Virus record (IMG/VR): IMGVR_UViG_3300047558_000279
Location: 1-41,919 of that record
Reading direction: 5' to 3' (one strand)
Origin: a virus
Length of the DNA: 41,919 nt
This document shows positions 1-5,705 of the stretch, one piece after another. A program made the translations under genes and the position numbers. The notes beneath the pieces were generated by a model, which ran no database searches, had not been told where the DNA came from, and saw only the letters and a list, made by a program, of their open reading frames with translations. How positions within the stretch are numbered: position 1 is the stretch's first letter; each line of letters starts with the position of its first letter.

Positions 1-127
1 GTGAGCGTGTTGAGGTTGAGGCTAAGAGTGTTGATGGTGAGAGGATTTCGTGGGCGTTTTTCCCTCAGACTGCTCAGGGTGCGGGTGTTGGTCGTCCTGC
101 TCAGGGTGCGGTTGGGTTTACGGAGTT
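1..127. repeat. Terminal direct repeat, left copy (contig closure overlap)
   Basis: These 127 bases are identical to 41793-41919. The overlap lies inside one open reading frame that stays in frame across the join, so the molecule is circular or circularly permuted. The length of 127 equals a commonly used assembly k-mer size, which makes an assembly overlap more likely than a biological terminal repeat. The unique genome is then 41,792 bp. Confidence 0.9.
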
Positions 128-275
128 TGCGGAATACAATGTGTCTACTTGGTTGCGTGAGAGTGGTGAGTGGTCTGTGTCTGCTTATTGGCGGACTATC
201 GGTAAGTATGATAACGACAATTGGGAAACGCATAAGGTAGATGATGATTACGAGGACTTTGAGGAGGTTGTCTAA
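3..275 (+). CDS. Hypothetical early protein, 3' part of a gene split by the contig ends
   Basis: This is the C-terminal part of a gene that begins near 41750 (or 41726) at the other end of the window. Joined across the 127-base overlap it encodes about 105-113 residues. The middle contains QTAQGAGVGRPAQGAVG and the C-terminal end is very acidic (DDDYEDFEEVV). I do not recognise a family. The stop overlaps the next start as TAATG, so it is translationally coupled to the following gene. It belongs to the early small-gene operon that runs through the join. Confidence 0.75.
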   Translation, partial: ERVEVEAKSVDGERISWAFFPQTAQGAGVGRPAQGAVGFTEFAEYNVSTWLRESGEWSVSAYWRTIGKYDNDNWETHKVDDDYEDFEEVV

Positions 276-487
276 TGTCGTATGTTGCTAAGTTTGGGTT
301 TGTGTCTAAGGATGAGTTTGAGGCTTGGTTTAATACTGCTAATCCGCCTATTGAGGATGATGAGGGTGAGCGTGTGTTTAGTGAGGCTGAGTGGGAGGAC
401 ATTGCTACAGAGTTGGAGGGGCGTATGAGTAATGCGTTTGACGAGATTTTGGGTAGTGTTTTGACTGATATTTGGATGGACATTTAG
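275..487 (+). CDS. Small acidic hypothetical protein
   Basis: A 70-residue acidic protein rich in Glu and Asp, ending in LTDIWMDI. The start overlaps the upstream stop by one base (TAATG), typical of coupled phage genes. Codons end mostly in T or G, matching its neighbours. No motif or family is recognised. A strong hairpin follows within about 12 bases of the stop, so this may be the last gene of its transcript. Confidence 0.65.
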   Translation: MSYVAKFGFVSKDEFEAWFNTANPPIEDDEGERVFSEAEWEDIATELEGRMSNAFDEILGSVLTDIWMDI

Positions 488-498
488 GGAATGGTTAA

Positions 499-528
499 AG
501 GGGGCAACCCTTAATTGGATTGCCCCCT
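499..528 (+). terminator. GC-rich hairpin between early genes; terminator or 5'-UTR control element
   Basis: A 9-bp perfect stem (AGGGGGCAA at 499-507, TTGCCCCCT at 520-528) surrounds a 12-base loop. No T tract follows, only CTATCAG and then a GGAG ribosome site 7-8 bases before the ATG at 550. The hairpin therefore sits within about 20 bases of the next start. It could attenuate transcription or control translation of the membrane protein. Confidence 0.55.
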
Positions 529-549
529 CTATCAGTGAAAGGAGTATCA

Positions 550-762
550 ATGAGTAAGCAACCACGCTTACTTAAACAATTATGGCATAAGGCGGAGCGT
601 TATGGTTTTGTTTTTGCTTATTTGTTTATGGTGTTTTGTATGTTTTTTGCTTTCGTGTTTTTGTTTTTGGGTGTGTCTAAGGTGGCTGGGGCTTGTATGT
701 CTTTGGCTGGTTGGGCGTTGTTAGTTATTTTGTTTGTGTTTAATGAGAAGAAGGAGAAGTAA
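550..762 (+). CDS. Small two-helix membrane protein
   Basis: A 70-residue protein with a basic N-terminus (MSKQPRLLKQLWHKAERYG) followed by two hydrophobic segments at about residues 20-40 and 46-65, ending in charged NEKKEK. This suggests two transmembrane helices with both ends in the cytoplasm. The ATG at 550 is chosen over an upstream in-frame start because GGAG lies 7-8 bases before it and the upstream region forms a hairpin. The leader GGAGTATCA is nearly identical to that before the gene at 36105. Function unknown; a role in early membrane takeover or superinfection exclusion is only a guess. Confidence 0.7.
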   Translation: MSKQPRLLKQLWHKAERYGFVFAYLFMVFCMFFAFVFLFLGVSKVAGACMSLAGWALLVILFVFNEKKEK

Positions 763-1062
763 ATGTTTGGTTATTCGTTTGTTGATACGGGTATGGTTGA
801 GACGATTTATGGTGTCGCTTGGTCTGGTGAGATTGTGTATAAAGGCGAAGTGGTTGCTGTTGTGTCGAATGATGGTCGTGGTGGTTGTAACGATTATGTT
901 TGGGTTGATAGGTCTAGTGAGGAGTGGTTTGTTTCTCAGGCTAAGGCTTTGTATGCTGATTTGTTTGAGCCTGTTGATGTGTTTGTTGATACGCTTTGGG
1001 GTGAGAGTCTTGCTCCTGATGAGGCTGTTTTGTTTAATGATTTTGATAAGGATGAGTTTTAA
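763..1062 (+). CDS. Hypothetical phage protein with a VSNDGRGGCN motif
   Basis: A 99-residue acidic protein starting directly after the upstream stop. Residues about 21-45 read as a beta-hairpin (WSGEIVYKGEVVAVVSNDG) followed by GRGGCNDYVW. An NDGRGG-N motif of this type recurs in small uncharacterised phage proteins, as I recall it. No enzymatic residues are evident. The stop overlaps the next gene by one base (TAATG). Confidence 0.7.
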   Translation: MFGYSFVDTGMVETIYGVAWSGEIVYKGEVVAVVSNDGRGGCNDYVWVDRSSEEWFVSQAKALYADLFEPVDVFVDTLWGESLAPDEAVLFNDFDKDEF

Positions 1063-1289
1063 TGGCTAAGAGTGTTCCGTCTTTTGTGGTTGATGTGTTG
1101 GTTGACGCTGGCTGGAATAGGGTTGATAAGCGTGATGCGTGGGTGCGTGAGGGGTCTATGTTGTTGATTTCGCCGTCTAGTGTGTCGGTGGGTATGTATA
1201 GTGTGGAGTGGTCGCGTATGGGTTTGGTTAAGGTTCGTTTTTTGAATGAGCGTGATTTGTTTGATGTGATTAGGAATGGTGGTTTTTGA
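1062..1289 (+). CDS. Hypothetical early protein
   Basis: A 75-residue protein whose start overlaps the previous stop (TAATG) and whose stop overlaps the next start (TGATG), so it sits in a coupled chain. The sequence alternates hydrophobic and charged residues (SMLLISPSSVSVGMYSVEWSRMG), suggesting a small beta-rich fold. No family is recognised. Confidence 0.65.
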   Translation: MAKSVPSFVVDVLVDAGWNRVDKRDAWVREGSMLLISPSSVSVGMYSVEWSRMGLVKVRFLNERDLFDVIRNGGF

Positions 1290-1474
1290 TGAGTTTTAAG
1301 AGTGTTGAGCGTGGTATTGAGCGTGCTGTGGAGTTGGGTTGTGATTTTGAGCGTGAACGCATTATTATCCTGTTAGATGAGCATTTTGCTTTTTGTGAAC
1401 GAATGACTTATGAGTGTGAGGTTTGTTCTGACCGCATTAACCTTATTGCTCTTATTCGGGGTGAGAACGAGTGA
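1289..1474 (+). CDS. Small helical hypothetical protein with a CEVC pair
   Basis: A 61-residue protein, mostly helical and charged (ERERIIILLDEHFAFCERMTYECEVCSDR). The ATG at 1289 overlaps the preceding TGA; a TTG one codon upstream is a weaker alternative. The CEVC pair could bind metal, but no second pair is present. Its last bases overlap the GTG start of the helicase gene (GTGA), which suggests coupled expression. Confidence 0.6.
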   Translation: MSFKSVERGIERAVELGCDFERERIIILLDEHFAFCERMTYECEVCSDRINLIALIRGENE

Positions 1475-3000
1475 GTTTGTTTGAGGAGGTGCTGTTTCCT
1501 TATCAGCAGGTGGCGGCGTCTCGTATAGCGGGTCAACGGCAGTTGCTTTTGGCTGACCAGCCTGGACTTGGTAAAACGCTTGAGGTGTTGGGTGGTTTGG
1601 AGGTTGCGGGGTTGTTTGACCGCCCTTCTATGGTGTTGATTGTTACACCGATTATTAATGCTCAGACTACTTGGATTGATTCTGTTGAGCGTTTTGTTGC
1701 GCCTCGTTATTCTTTGTATGATGTTGTGGATGTTTCGCGTGGTACGGCTAAGCAGAAGCAGGCGCAGTTTGACCGCACTTTTAAGGATGGTGTGGTGTTT
1801 GTGGTGGCTAATCATAATGCGCTTGATTTTACGAAGTCTGGGTTGCGTGTGCCGAAACTTGGTGAGATTGAGTGGGATGCTGTTGTGGTTGATGAGTCGC
1901 ATCTTGTTTTACCTATTCGCGACCATAGGAAGCCAACTAATTTTTGGAAGGGTTTGAATCGTATCCGTTTCGCTGATGGTGCTATCAGGGTTGCTGTGTC
2001 TGGTACGCCTGACCGCGGGAAGTTGGAGAACAGGTTTGGTACTTGGCGGTTTCTTGACCCTCGTTCTACGCCGTTGTCGCGTTGGAAGTGGTTGGAGGAT
2101 AATTTTTGGGTTGTTGAGCAACAGGTTGCTCGTAATCGGACTATTAAAACTGTTCAGTCGTTGAAGTCTGAACGGGAGTGGTTGTTGAAGGATGCTGAGT
2201 TGATGTTGAGGCGTACGAAGGTTGAGGTGTTGCCTCAATTGCCTCCTAAGCGTTATGTGGATGTTGAGTTGGAGTTGGGTAAGGTTCAACGCGCAGCCTA
2301 TATGGGTCAGCAAATGTCGTCTGAGGCAAAAATTTTGGAGGATAAGTTGGAGGAGCGTGATTCTGCTGAGGCAATGATTTTTTCGTTGCGTGCGCGCCAG
2401 TTGGCTACTTGTTTGTGGCAGTTGGAGGATGATGGTTCTGTAATGCCTGTTGTTGGTGGTGAGTCGGTGAAACTTGATTGGTTGCGTGAGTGGTTGGATG
2501 AGCGTGGGTTTATTGAGTCTGATGATTTTGCTGATAATGATGCGAAGGTTGTGATTGTTTCACAGTTTTCTAAGGTGTTGTATTGGTTGAAGGCAGAGTT
2601 GGAGTTGCTTGGTATTTATGCTGAGGTGTTGGATGGTTCTACTTCTGAGAAGATGCGTATTTTGGTTCAGAATGAGTTTCAGAATGGGTCGTTGCGTGTC
2701 GTGTTGATGTCGGGAATGATGGGTGTTGGTATTAGTTTGGATAAGGCTGATGATTTGATTATGGTTGATTCGCCTTATGACCCTGACAAGATTGAACAGA
2801 TTGAGGATAGGGTGCATCGTGCGTCTAATCTTCATAATGTAACGATTTGGAATCTTATTGCGGTTGATACGCTTGACCAAGCAATCGCTGAGGTAGTGTC
2901 TAAGCGTTACAAGTCAACCCGTAAGTTGTTGGATGGTGCGCGTGGTGTTGATTTTGCGCGTCAGATTGTTAACCAGATTTTTAAGAGTGGAGGTAACTGA
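1471..3000 (+). CDS. SNF2-type superfamily 2 DNA helicase / translocase
   Basis: A 509-residue SF2 ATPase. Motif I (Walker A) is DQPGLGKT at residues 29-36, motif II is DESH at 141-144 and motif III is SGTP at about 177-180. The second RecA-like domain has the SNF2-type motifs V and VI: GVGISLDKADDLIMVDSPYD followed by QIEDRVHRAS at about 443-452. Proteins of this family translocate on double-stranded DNA and remodel or displace bound proteins; in phages they are linked to replication, recombination or fork restart. It starts at GTG 1471, overlapping the upstream stop, and ends at TGA overlapping the DUF3310 start. It has no accessory nuclease domain. Confidence 0.93.
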   Translation: MSLFEEVLFPYQQVAASRIAGQRQLLLADQPGLGKTLEVLGGLEVAGLFDRPSMVLIVTPIINAQTTWIDSVERFVAPRYSLYDVVDVSRGTAKQKQAQFDRTFKDGVVFVVANHNALDFTKSGLRVPKLGEIEWDAVVVDESHLVLPIRDHRKPTNFWKGLNRIRFADGAIRVAVSGTPDRGKLENRFGTWRFLDPRSTPLSRWKWLEDNFWVVEQQVARNRTIKTVQSLKSEREWLLKDAELMLRRTKVEVLPQLPPKRYVDVELELGKVQRAAYMGQQMSSEAKILEDKLEERDSAEAMIFSLRARQLATCLWQLEDDGSVMPVVGGESVKLDWLREWLDERGFIESDDFADNDAKVVIVSQFSKVLYWLKAELELLGIYAEVLDGSTSEKMRILVQNEFQNGSLRVVLMSGMMGVGISLDKADDLIMVDSPYDPDKIEQIEDRVHRASNLHNVTIWNLIAVDTLDQAIAEVVSKRYKSTRKLLDGARGVDFARQIVNQIFKSGGN

Positions 3001-3221
3001 TGAGTGAGGATTTGGTGAATCATCCTTCGCATTACACTAGCGACCCGTCTGGTGTTGAGGCGATTCAGATTACAAGGCATAGGACTTTCAATGTTGGTAA
3101 CGCTATAAAGTATTTGTGGCGTGCAGGGTTGAAAGATAGTAGTATGCAAATACAGGATTTAGAGAAAGCAATCTTCTACATTAAGGATGAGATTGCGCGT
3201 TTGAAAGGAGAGTACAAGTGA
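3000..3221 (+). CDS. DUF3310 family protein
   Basis: A 73-residue protein with the DUF3310 pattern: an N-terminal VNHPSHYT, then GNAIKYLWRAGLKD at residues about 35-48, then a C-terminal helix with DLEKAIFYI. The family is common in phages, often sits beside nucleotide-metabolism or replication genes, and has no established biochemical role, although some members are loosely called nucleotide kinases. The start overlaps the helicase stop, and its stop overlaps the next GTG, so it is part of the same operon. Confidence 0.85.
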   Translation: MSEDLVNHPSHYTSDPSGVEAIQITRHRTFNVGNAIKYLWRAGLKDSSMQIQDLEKAIFYIKDEIARLKGEYK

Positions 3222-3463
3222 GCGTTTGGGATGGTATGCCTTATGACGTGGATGATGTTTGGAATGAGGCGAATGATTGGACTGCCACTTTTCAGGACAT
3301 CACTGGTGATAGGTCTATTTCGGTTGGTATTAATGAGGTGAATCATTTCGAGTTTGAGGTTTGGCTTGACCGCGACGACCACAAGACGAAGTATTTCGCT
3401 GACTTTAATGCTTTGGAGGAGTTTGTTCAGGCTGAGTATCCTGATGCGGATTGGGATTATTAA
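3218..3463 (+). CDS. Hypothetical early protein
   Basis: An 81-residue, strongly acidic protein (many Asp, several Trp) starting at GTG 3218 with the ribosome site AAAGGAG 5 bases upstream, overlapping the preceding stop. The sequence VNHFEFEVWLDRDDHKTKYF looks beta-rich. No family is recognised; a small DNA-mimic-like composition is noted but not claimed. Confidence 0.65.
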   Translation: MSVWDGMPYDVDDVWNEANDWTATFQDITGDRSISVGINEVNHFEFEVWLDRDDHKTKYFADFNALEEFVQAEYPDADWDY

Positions 3464-3643
3464 ATGTCTGACGCTAAACCTATAATCGAAATGACTCGTG
3501 CAGTGTTTGATGAGATGCTGGTTGCGGTGGCTCGTAAGGAGCGTGAATACATTCTTGGAGTGTTTGAGCGTGATTTTGACCAGCGTTCGCCTAGTGTGAA
3601 TTTTGAGATTCAAAAGTTGTGTGATGAGGTTCGTAATGGCTAG
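3464..3643 (+). CDS. Short hypothetical protein, 59 aa
   Basis: The ATG at 3464 lies immediately after the preceding TAA and opens a 59-codon frame that ends at TAG 3641-3643. It starts MSDAKPIIEMTRAVFDEML, is helical throughout and has an EREY segment in the middle. It fills an otherwise empty gap and overlaps the next start by 8 bases, both signs of a real coupled gene. No family is recognised. Confidence 0.65.
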   Translation: MSDAKPIIEMTRAVFDEMLVAVARKEREYILGVFERDFDQRSPSVNFEIQKLCDEVRNG

Positions 3644-3821
3644 TCCTGATGATGAGGAGCGTTTGCGTTTAGCAATGATTCGCATTGGTGAGGCTATGAA
3701 GAGGTCTCGTATTATGAGCGAGGCTTTAACGGATTCGGCAAGTAAGTTGCTTGTTGAGCAGGTAGAGAAATTTTTGGAGGAACATAATGGAATACAGGAT
3801 GACGGGCGACCAGGGGCTTGA
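3636..3821 (+). CDS. Small helical hypothetical protein
   Basis: A 61-residue helical protein beginning MASPDDEERLRLAMIRIGEA. The ATG at 3636 overlaps the end of the preceding frame and is preferred to an in-frame start at 3603, which would lie deep inside that gene. The last 35 bases overlap the WhiB gene in another frame. No motif is recognised; a coiled-coil tendency is visible around residues 15-50. Confidence 0.6.
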   Translation: MASPDDEERLRLAMIRIGEAMKRSRIMSEALTDSASKLLVEQVEKFLEEHNGIQDDGRPGA

Positions 3822-4164
3822 TGCTGCCCTGTTAGCAGATTTTATTTTTGAGAACCACGCAGGCATTGTGCCTTGCCAGCAAGCACCAGATTTGTATTTC
3901 CCTGAAAAGTCTGGTACGCCTAAGGCTGAGGGTTATGATGATTTGACTCAGGCTCAGTTGGCTAAAAAGAATTGTGTACAGTCTTGTCCTGTGATGATGG
4001 AGTGTCGTATGTATGCTTTGCGTCATAATGAGACGGATGGTATTTGGGGTGGGATGACTGCTAATGAGCGTCGTTTGTGGCATAAGGCTAATGGTGGTTC
4101 TCGTAATAGTTCTCGTAAGGGTATTCCTAATAAAAGGAATTATCGTACGCGGGATGATGTATAG
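3787..4164 (+). CDS. whiB: WhiB-family iron-sulfur transcriptional regulator
   Basis: A 125-residue protein with all WhiB hallmarks: four cysteines at residues 30, 63, 67 and 73 (C-x32-C-x3-C-x5-C), the GIWGG turn at 86-90, then a basic C-terminal tail (RNSSRKGIPNKRNYRTR) that would contact DNA. WhiB proteins hold a 4Fe-4S cluster and bind the primary sigma factor domain 4 to alter host promoter choice. Phage copies are known to interfere with host WhiB functions such as division or superinfection control. The start follows TTTTTGGAGGA. Its presence is the clearest evidence for an actinobacterial host. Confidence 0.93.
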   Translation: MEYRMTGDQGLDAALLADFIFENHAGIVPCQQAPDLYFPEKSGTPKAEGYDDLTQAQLAKKNCVQSCPVMMECRMYALRHNETDGIWGGMTANERRLWHKANGGSRNSSRKGIPNKRNYRTRDDV

Positions 4165-4191
4165 TGTTGTTTCTAATGGAATGGAGTTGAG

Positions 4192-4947
4192 ATGCCTGTA
4201 AACATTTTGGGTGTGAATCAGTCAGAGCATAACGCTTTGGATAAAGTTGCTGTTGCTACGGCTAATCAGTGGCTGTCGCGTATTACTGAACTGTTTTTGA
4301 CTGAGCGTTCGTTTCAGCAAAGTATCGGTATCAGCGAGGTTGGTTCTGATTGTCGTAAGTGTGTTGCCCGTAAACTTTCGGGTATGCCGAAGAAGCCTGA
4401 GGGTTCTTGGTATCCGTTTATTGGTACGGCTGTGCATCAGGCGTTGGAGGATGGTTTTGGTTCTCGTGAATGGTCTAACCAGTACATGTTGGAGGAGCGT
4501 TTGTTTGTTCACGAATACAAGTCGTTAAAACTTGGTGGTTCGTGCGACATGGCTGCGATTACTGTTGATGGCACTGTGGTTGTTAACGATTGGAAGGTTG
4601 TTGGTGAGCGTGCTATTCGTGAGGCTGGCAATGGCAAGATTAAAGACCAGTATCGTATTCAGGCTATGCTGTATGGTTATGGTTGGCGTCAGAAGGGACA
4701 TGATGTTTCACATGTTGCGCTAACTTTTCTTCCTCGTGATAAGGATTTGACAGAGGCGCAGGTGGTTATGCTACGCTATGACGAACAAGTTGCTAAGGAC
4801 GCTTTGACGGCGTTGGAGGTAATGATTGATGCAGCAGAGATTGTCGGTTGGGATGCTGTGATTGAGAAGCAACCGAAAGCAGGTTTCTGTTTCGACTGTA
4901 AAAAGTATGAACAGAATGAGATAGGCGATGTTTCGTCGCTTATCTAA
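4192..4947 (+). CDS. PD-(D/E)XK exonuclease, Cas4/RecB-like, with four cysteines
   Basis: A 251-residue nuclease. The family motifs are in order: GTAVH at about 78-82, GSCD with Asp119, then NDWK with Asp133 and Lys135 as the catalytic D-(x)n-DxK, and an QYRIQAMLYGYG helix at about 153-164. Cysteines 54 and 57 (CRKC) near the N-terminus and 233 and 236 (CFDC) near the C-terminus frame the nuclease core, like the Fe-S staple of Cas4 and AddB, although with a 2+2 rather than 1+3 arrangement. The likely role is end resection in replication or recombination, working with the ssDNA-binding-like protein encoded next. Confidence 0.85.
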   Translation: MPVNILGVNQSEHNALDKVAVATANQWLSRITELFLTERSFQQSIGISEVGSDCRKCVARKLSGMPKKPEGSWYPFIGTAVHQALEDGFGSREWSNQYMLEERLFVHEYKSLKLGGSCDMAAITVDGTVVVNDWKVVGERAIREAGNGKIKDQYRIQAMLYGYGWRQKGHDVSHVALTFLPRDKDLTEAQVVMLRYDEQVAKDALTALEVMIDAAEIVGWDAVIEKQPKAGFCFDCKKYEQNEIGDVSSLI

Positions 4948-4998
4948 AAGTAATAAAAGCAAGTAAAACTAAGAAAACTAACAAAGGATAAAAAAATT

Positions 4999-5619
4999 AT
5001 GGTCGACATTAACTCGGCTCTACCAGACCCGAATGATTTGCTATCGGGTAAGTCTGTTCCAAGTATTTCGTTCAAGGACGCTAAGGTTGGCGATTCGTTT
5101 ACTGGAACTATCACGGACCTTGAGACTGCTCAGGTTCGCAACTACGAAACTGGCGACCCAGAGTTCTGGGAAGATGGTAACCCGAAGTTGCAGATTGTTG
5201 TAACTCTCGCCACCGAATACGGTGACGGTGTTGAGGATGATGGTGAGCGTAAGGTTTACCTGTTCGGTCAGAAGTTGCAGGCTGCTAAGGCTGCAATGAA
5301 GGAAGCAAATGTTACCAAACTTGAAAAGGGTTTCGGTTTCACTATCACCTTCGCTGGCGAGAAGCCATCATCGAACAAGAAGTACAACAACGTAAAGTTG
5401 TACGGTATCACTATTGTTCCTTCGAAGTCGAACCCTGCTGTTGACGCTATTTTGGCGATTGGTGGCAAGGAAGTCGTTGAGGGTGATAAACTATCAGCAG
5501 AGCAGGTTGCTAAGGTGAACAAGTTGGCTGAGGCTGGCTTTGACTCCAAGGAAATCGCAGAGACTATGGGCGTTAATCGTTACGCTGTCGAAGCCGTCCT
5601 TGATGGTTCACTTCTCTAA
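4999..5619 (+). CDS. Putative single-stranded DNA-binding protein
   Basis: A 206-residue protein. Residues about 25-145 contain GDSFTGTITDLETAQVRNYE, then a GNPKLQIVVTLAT strand, RKVYLFGQ and a further beta region. This pattern resembles actinophage proteins annotated as ssDNA-binding with an OB-like fold. The last 40 residues (LSAEQVAKVNKLAEAGFDSK then EIAETMGVNRYAVEAVLDG) look like a small helix-turn-helix, an unusual addition. Codons here shift to C-ending forms (aac, ttc), suggesting high expression. It has its own AT-rich leader (AAAGGATAAAAAAATT) and is followed by a long perfect hairpin. The assignment is by pattern and position next to the exonuclease and primase. Confidence 0.6.
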   Translation: MVDINSALPDPNDLLSGKSVPSISFKDAKVGDSFTGTITDLETAQVRNYETGDPEFWEDGNPKLQIVVTLATEYGDGVEDDGERKVYLFGQKLQAAKAAMKEANVTKLEKGFGFTITFAGEKPSSNKKYNNVKLYGITIVPSKSNPAVDAILAIGGKEVVEGDKLSAEQVAKVNKLAEAGFDSKEIAETMGVNRYAVEAVLDGSLL

Positions 5620-5632
5620 CCTCTAAAAGTTT

Positions 5633-5679
5633 GCGGTCACAGCGAGGTTTTTCCTCCATTTCTCCCTCGCTGTGACCGC
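5633..5679 (+). terminator. 15-bp perfect inverted repeat before the primase gene
   Basis: GCGGTCACAGCGAGG at 5633-5647 pairs perfectly with 5665-5679 around a 17-base pyrimidine-rich loop, followed by TTTCC. It separates the ssDNA-binding-like gene from the primase gene. A weak intrinsic terminator, an attenuator or a protein-binding palindrome all fit. The short T run makes termination uncertain. Confidence 0.6.
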
Positions 5680-5705
5680 TTTCCAATCTCTGAAAGGATT
5701 ACATT

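Noticed and set aside
1408-1902. Long minus-strand open frame opposite the helicase, and similar long frames opposite the primase, the giant gene and 40917-41402
   Set aside because: They are mirror frames caused by strong codon bias of the plus-strand genes; their translations are low-complexity (His/Arg/Thr- or Ser-rich) without motifs.
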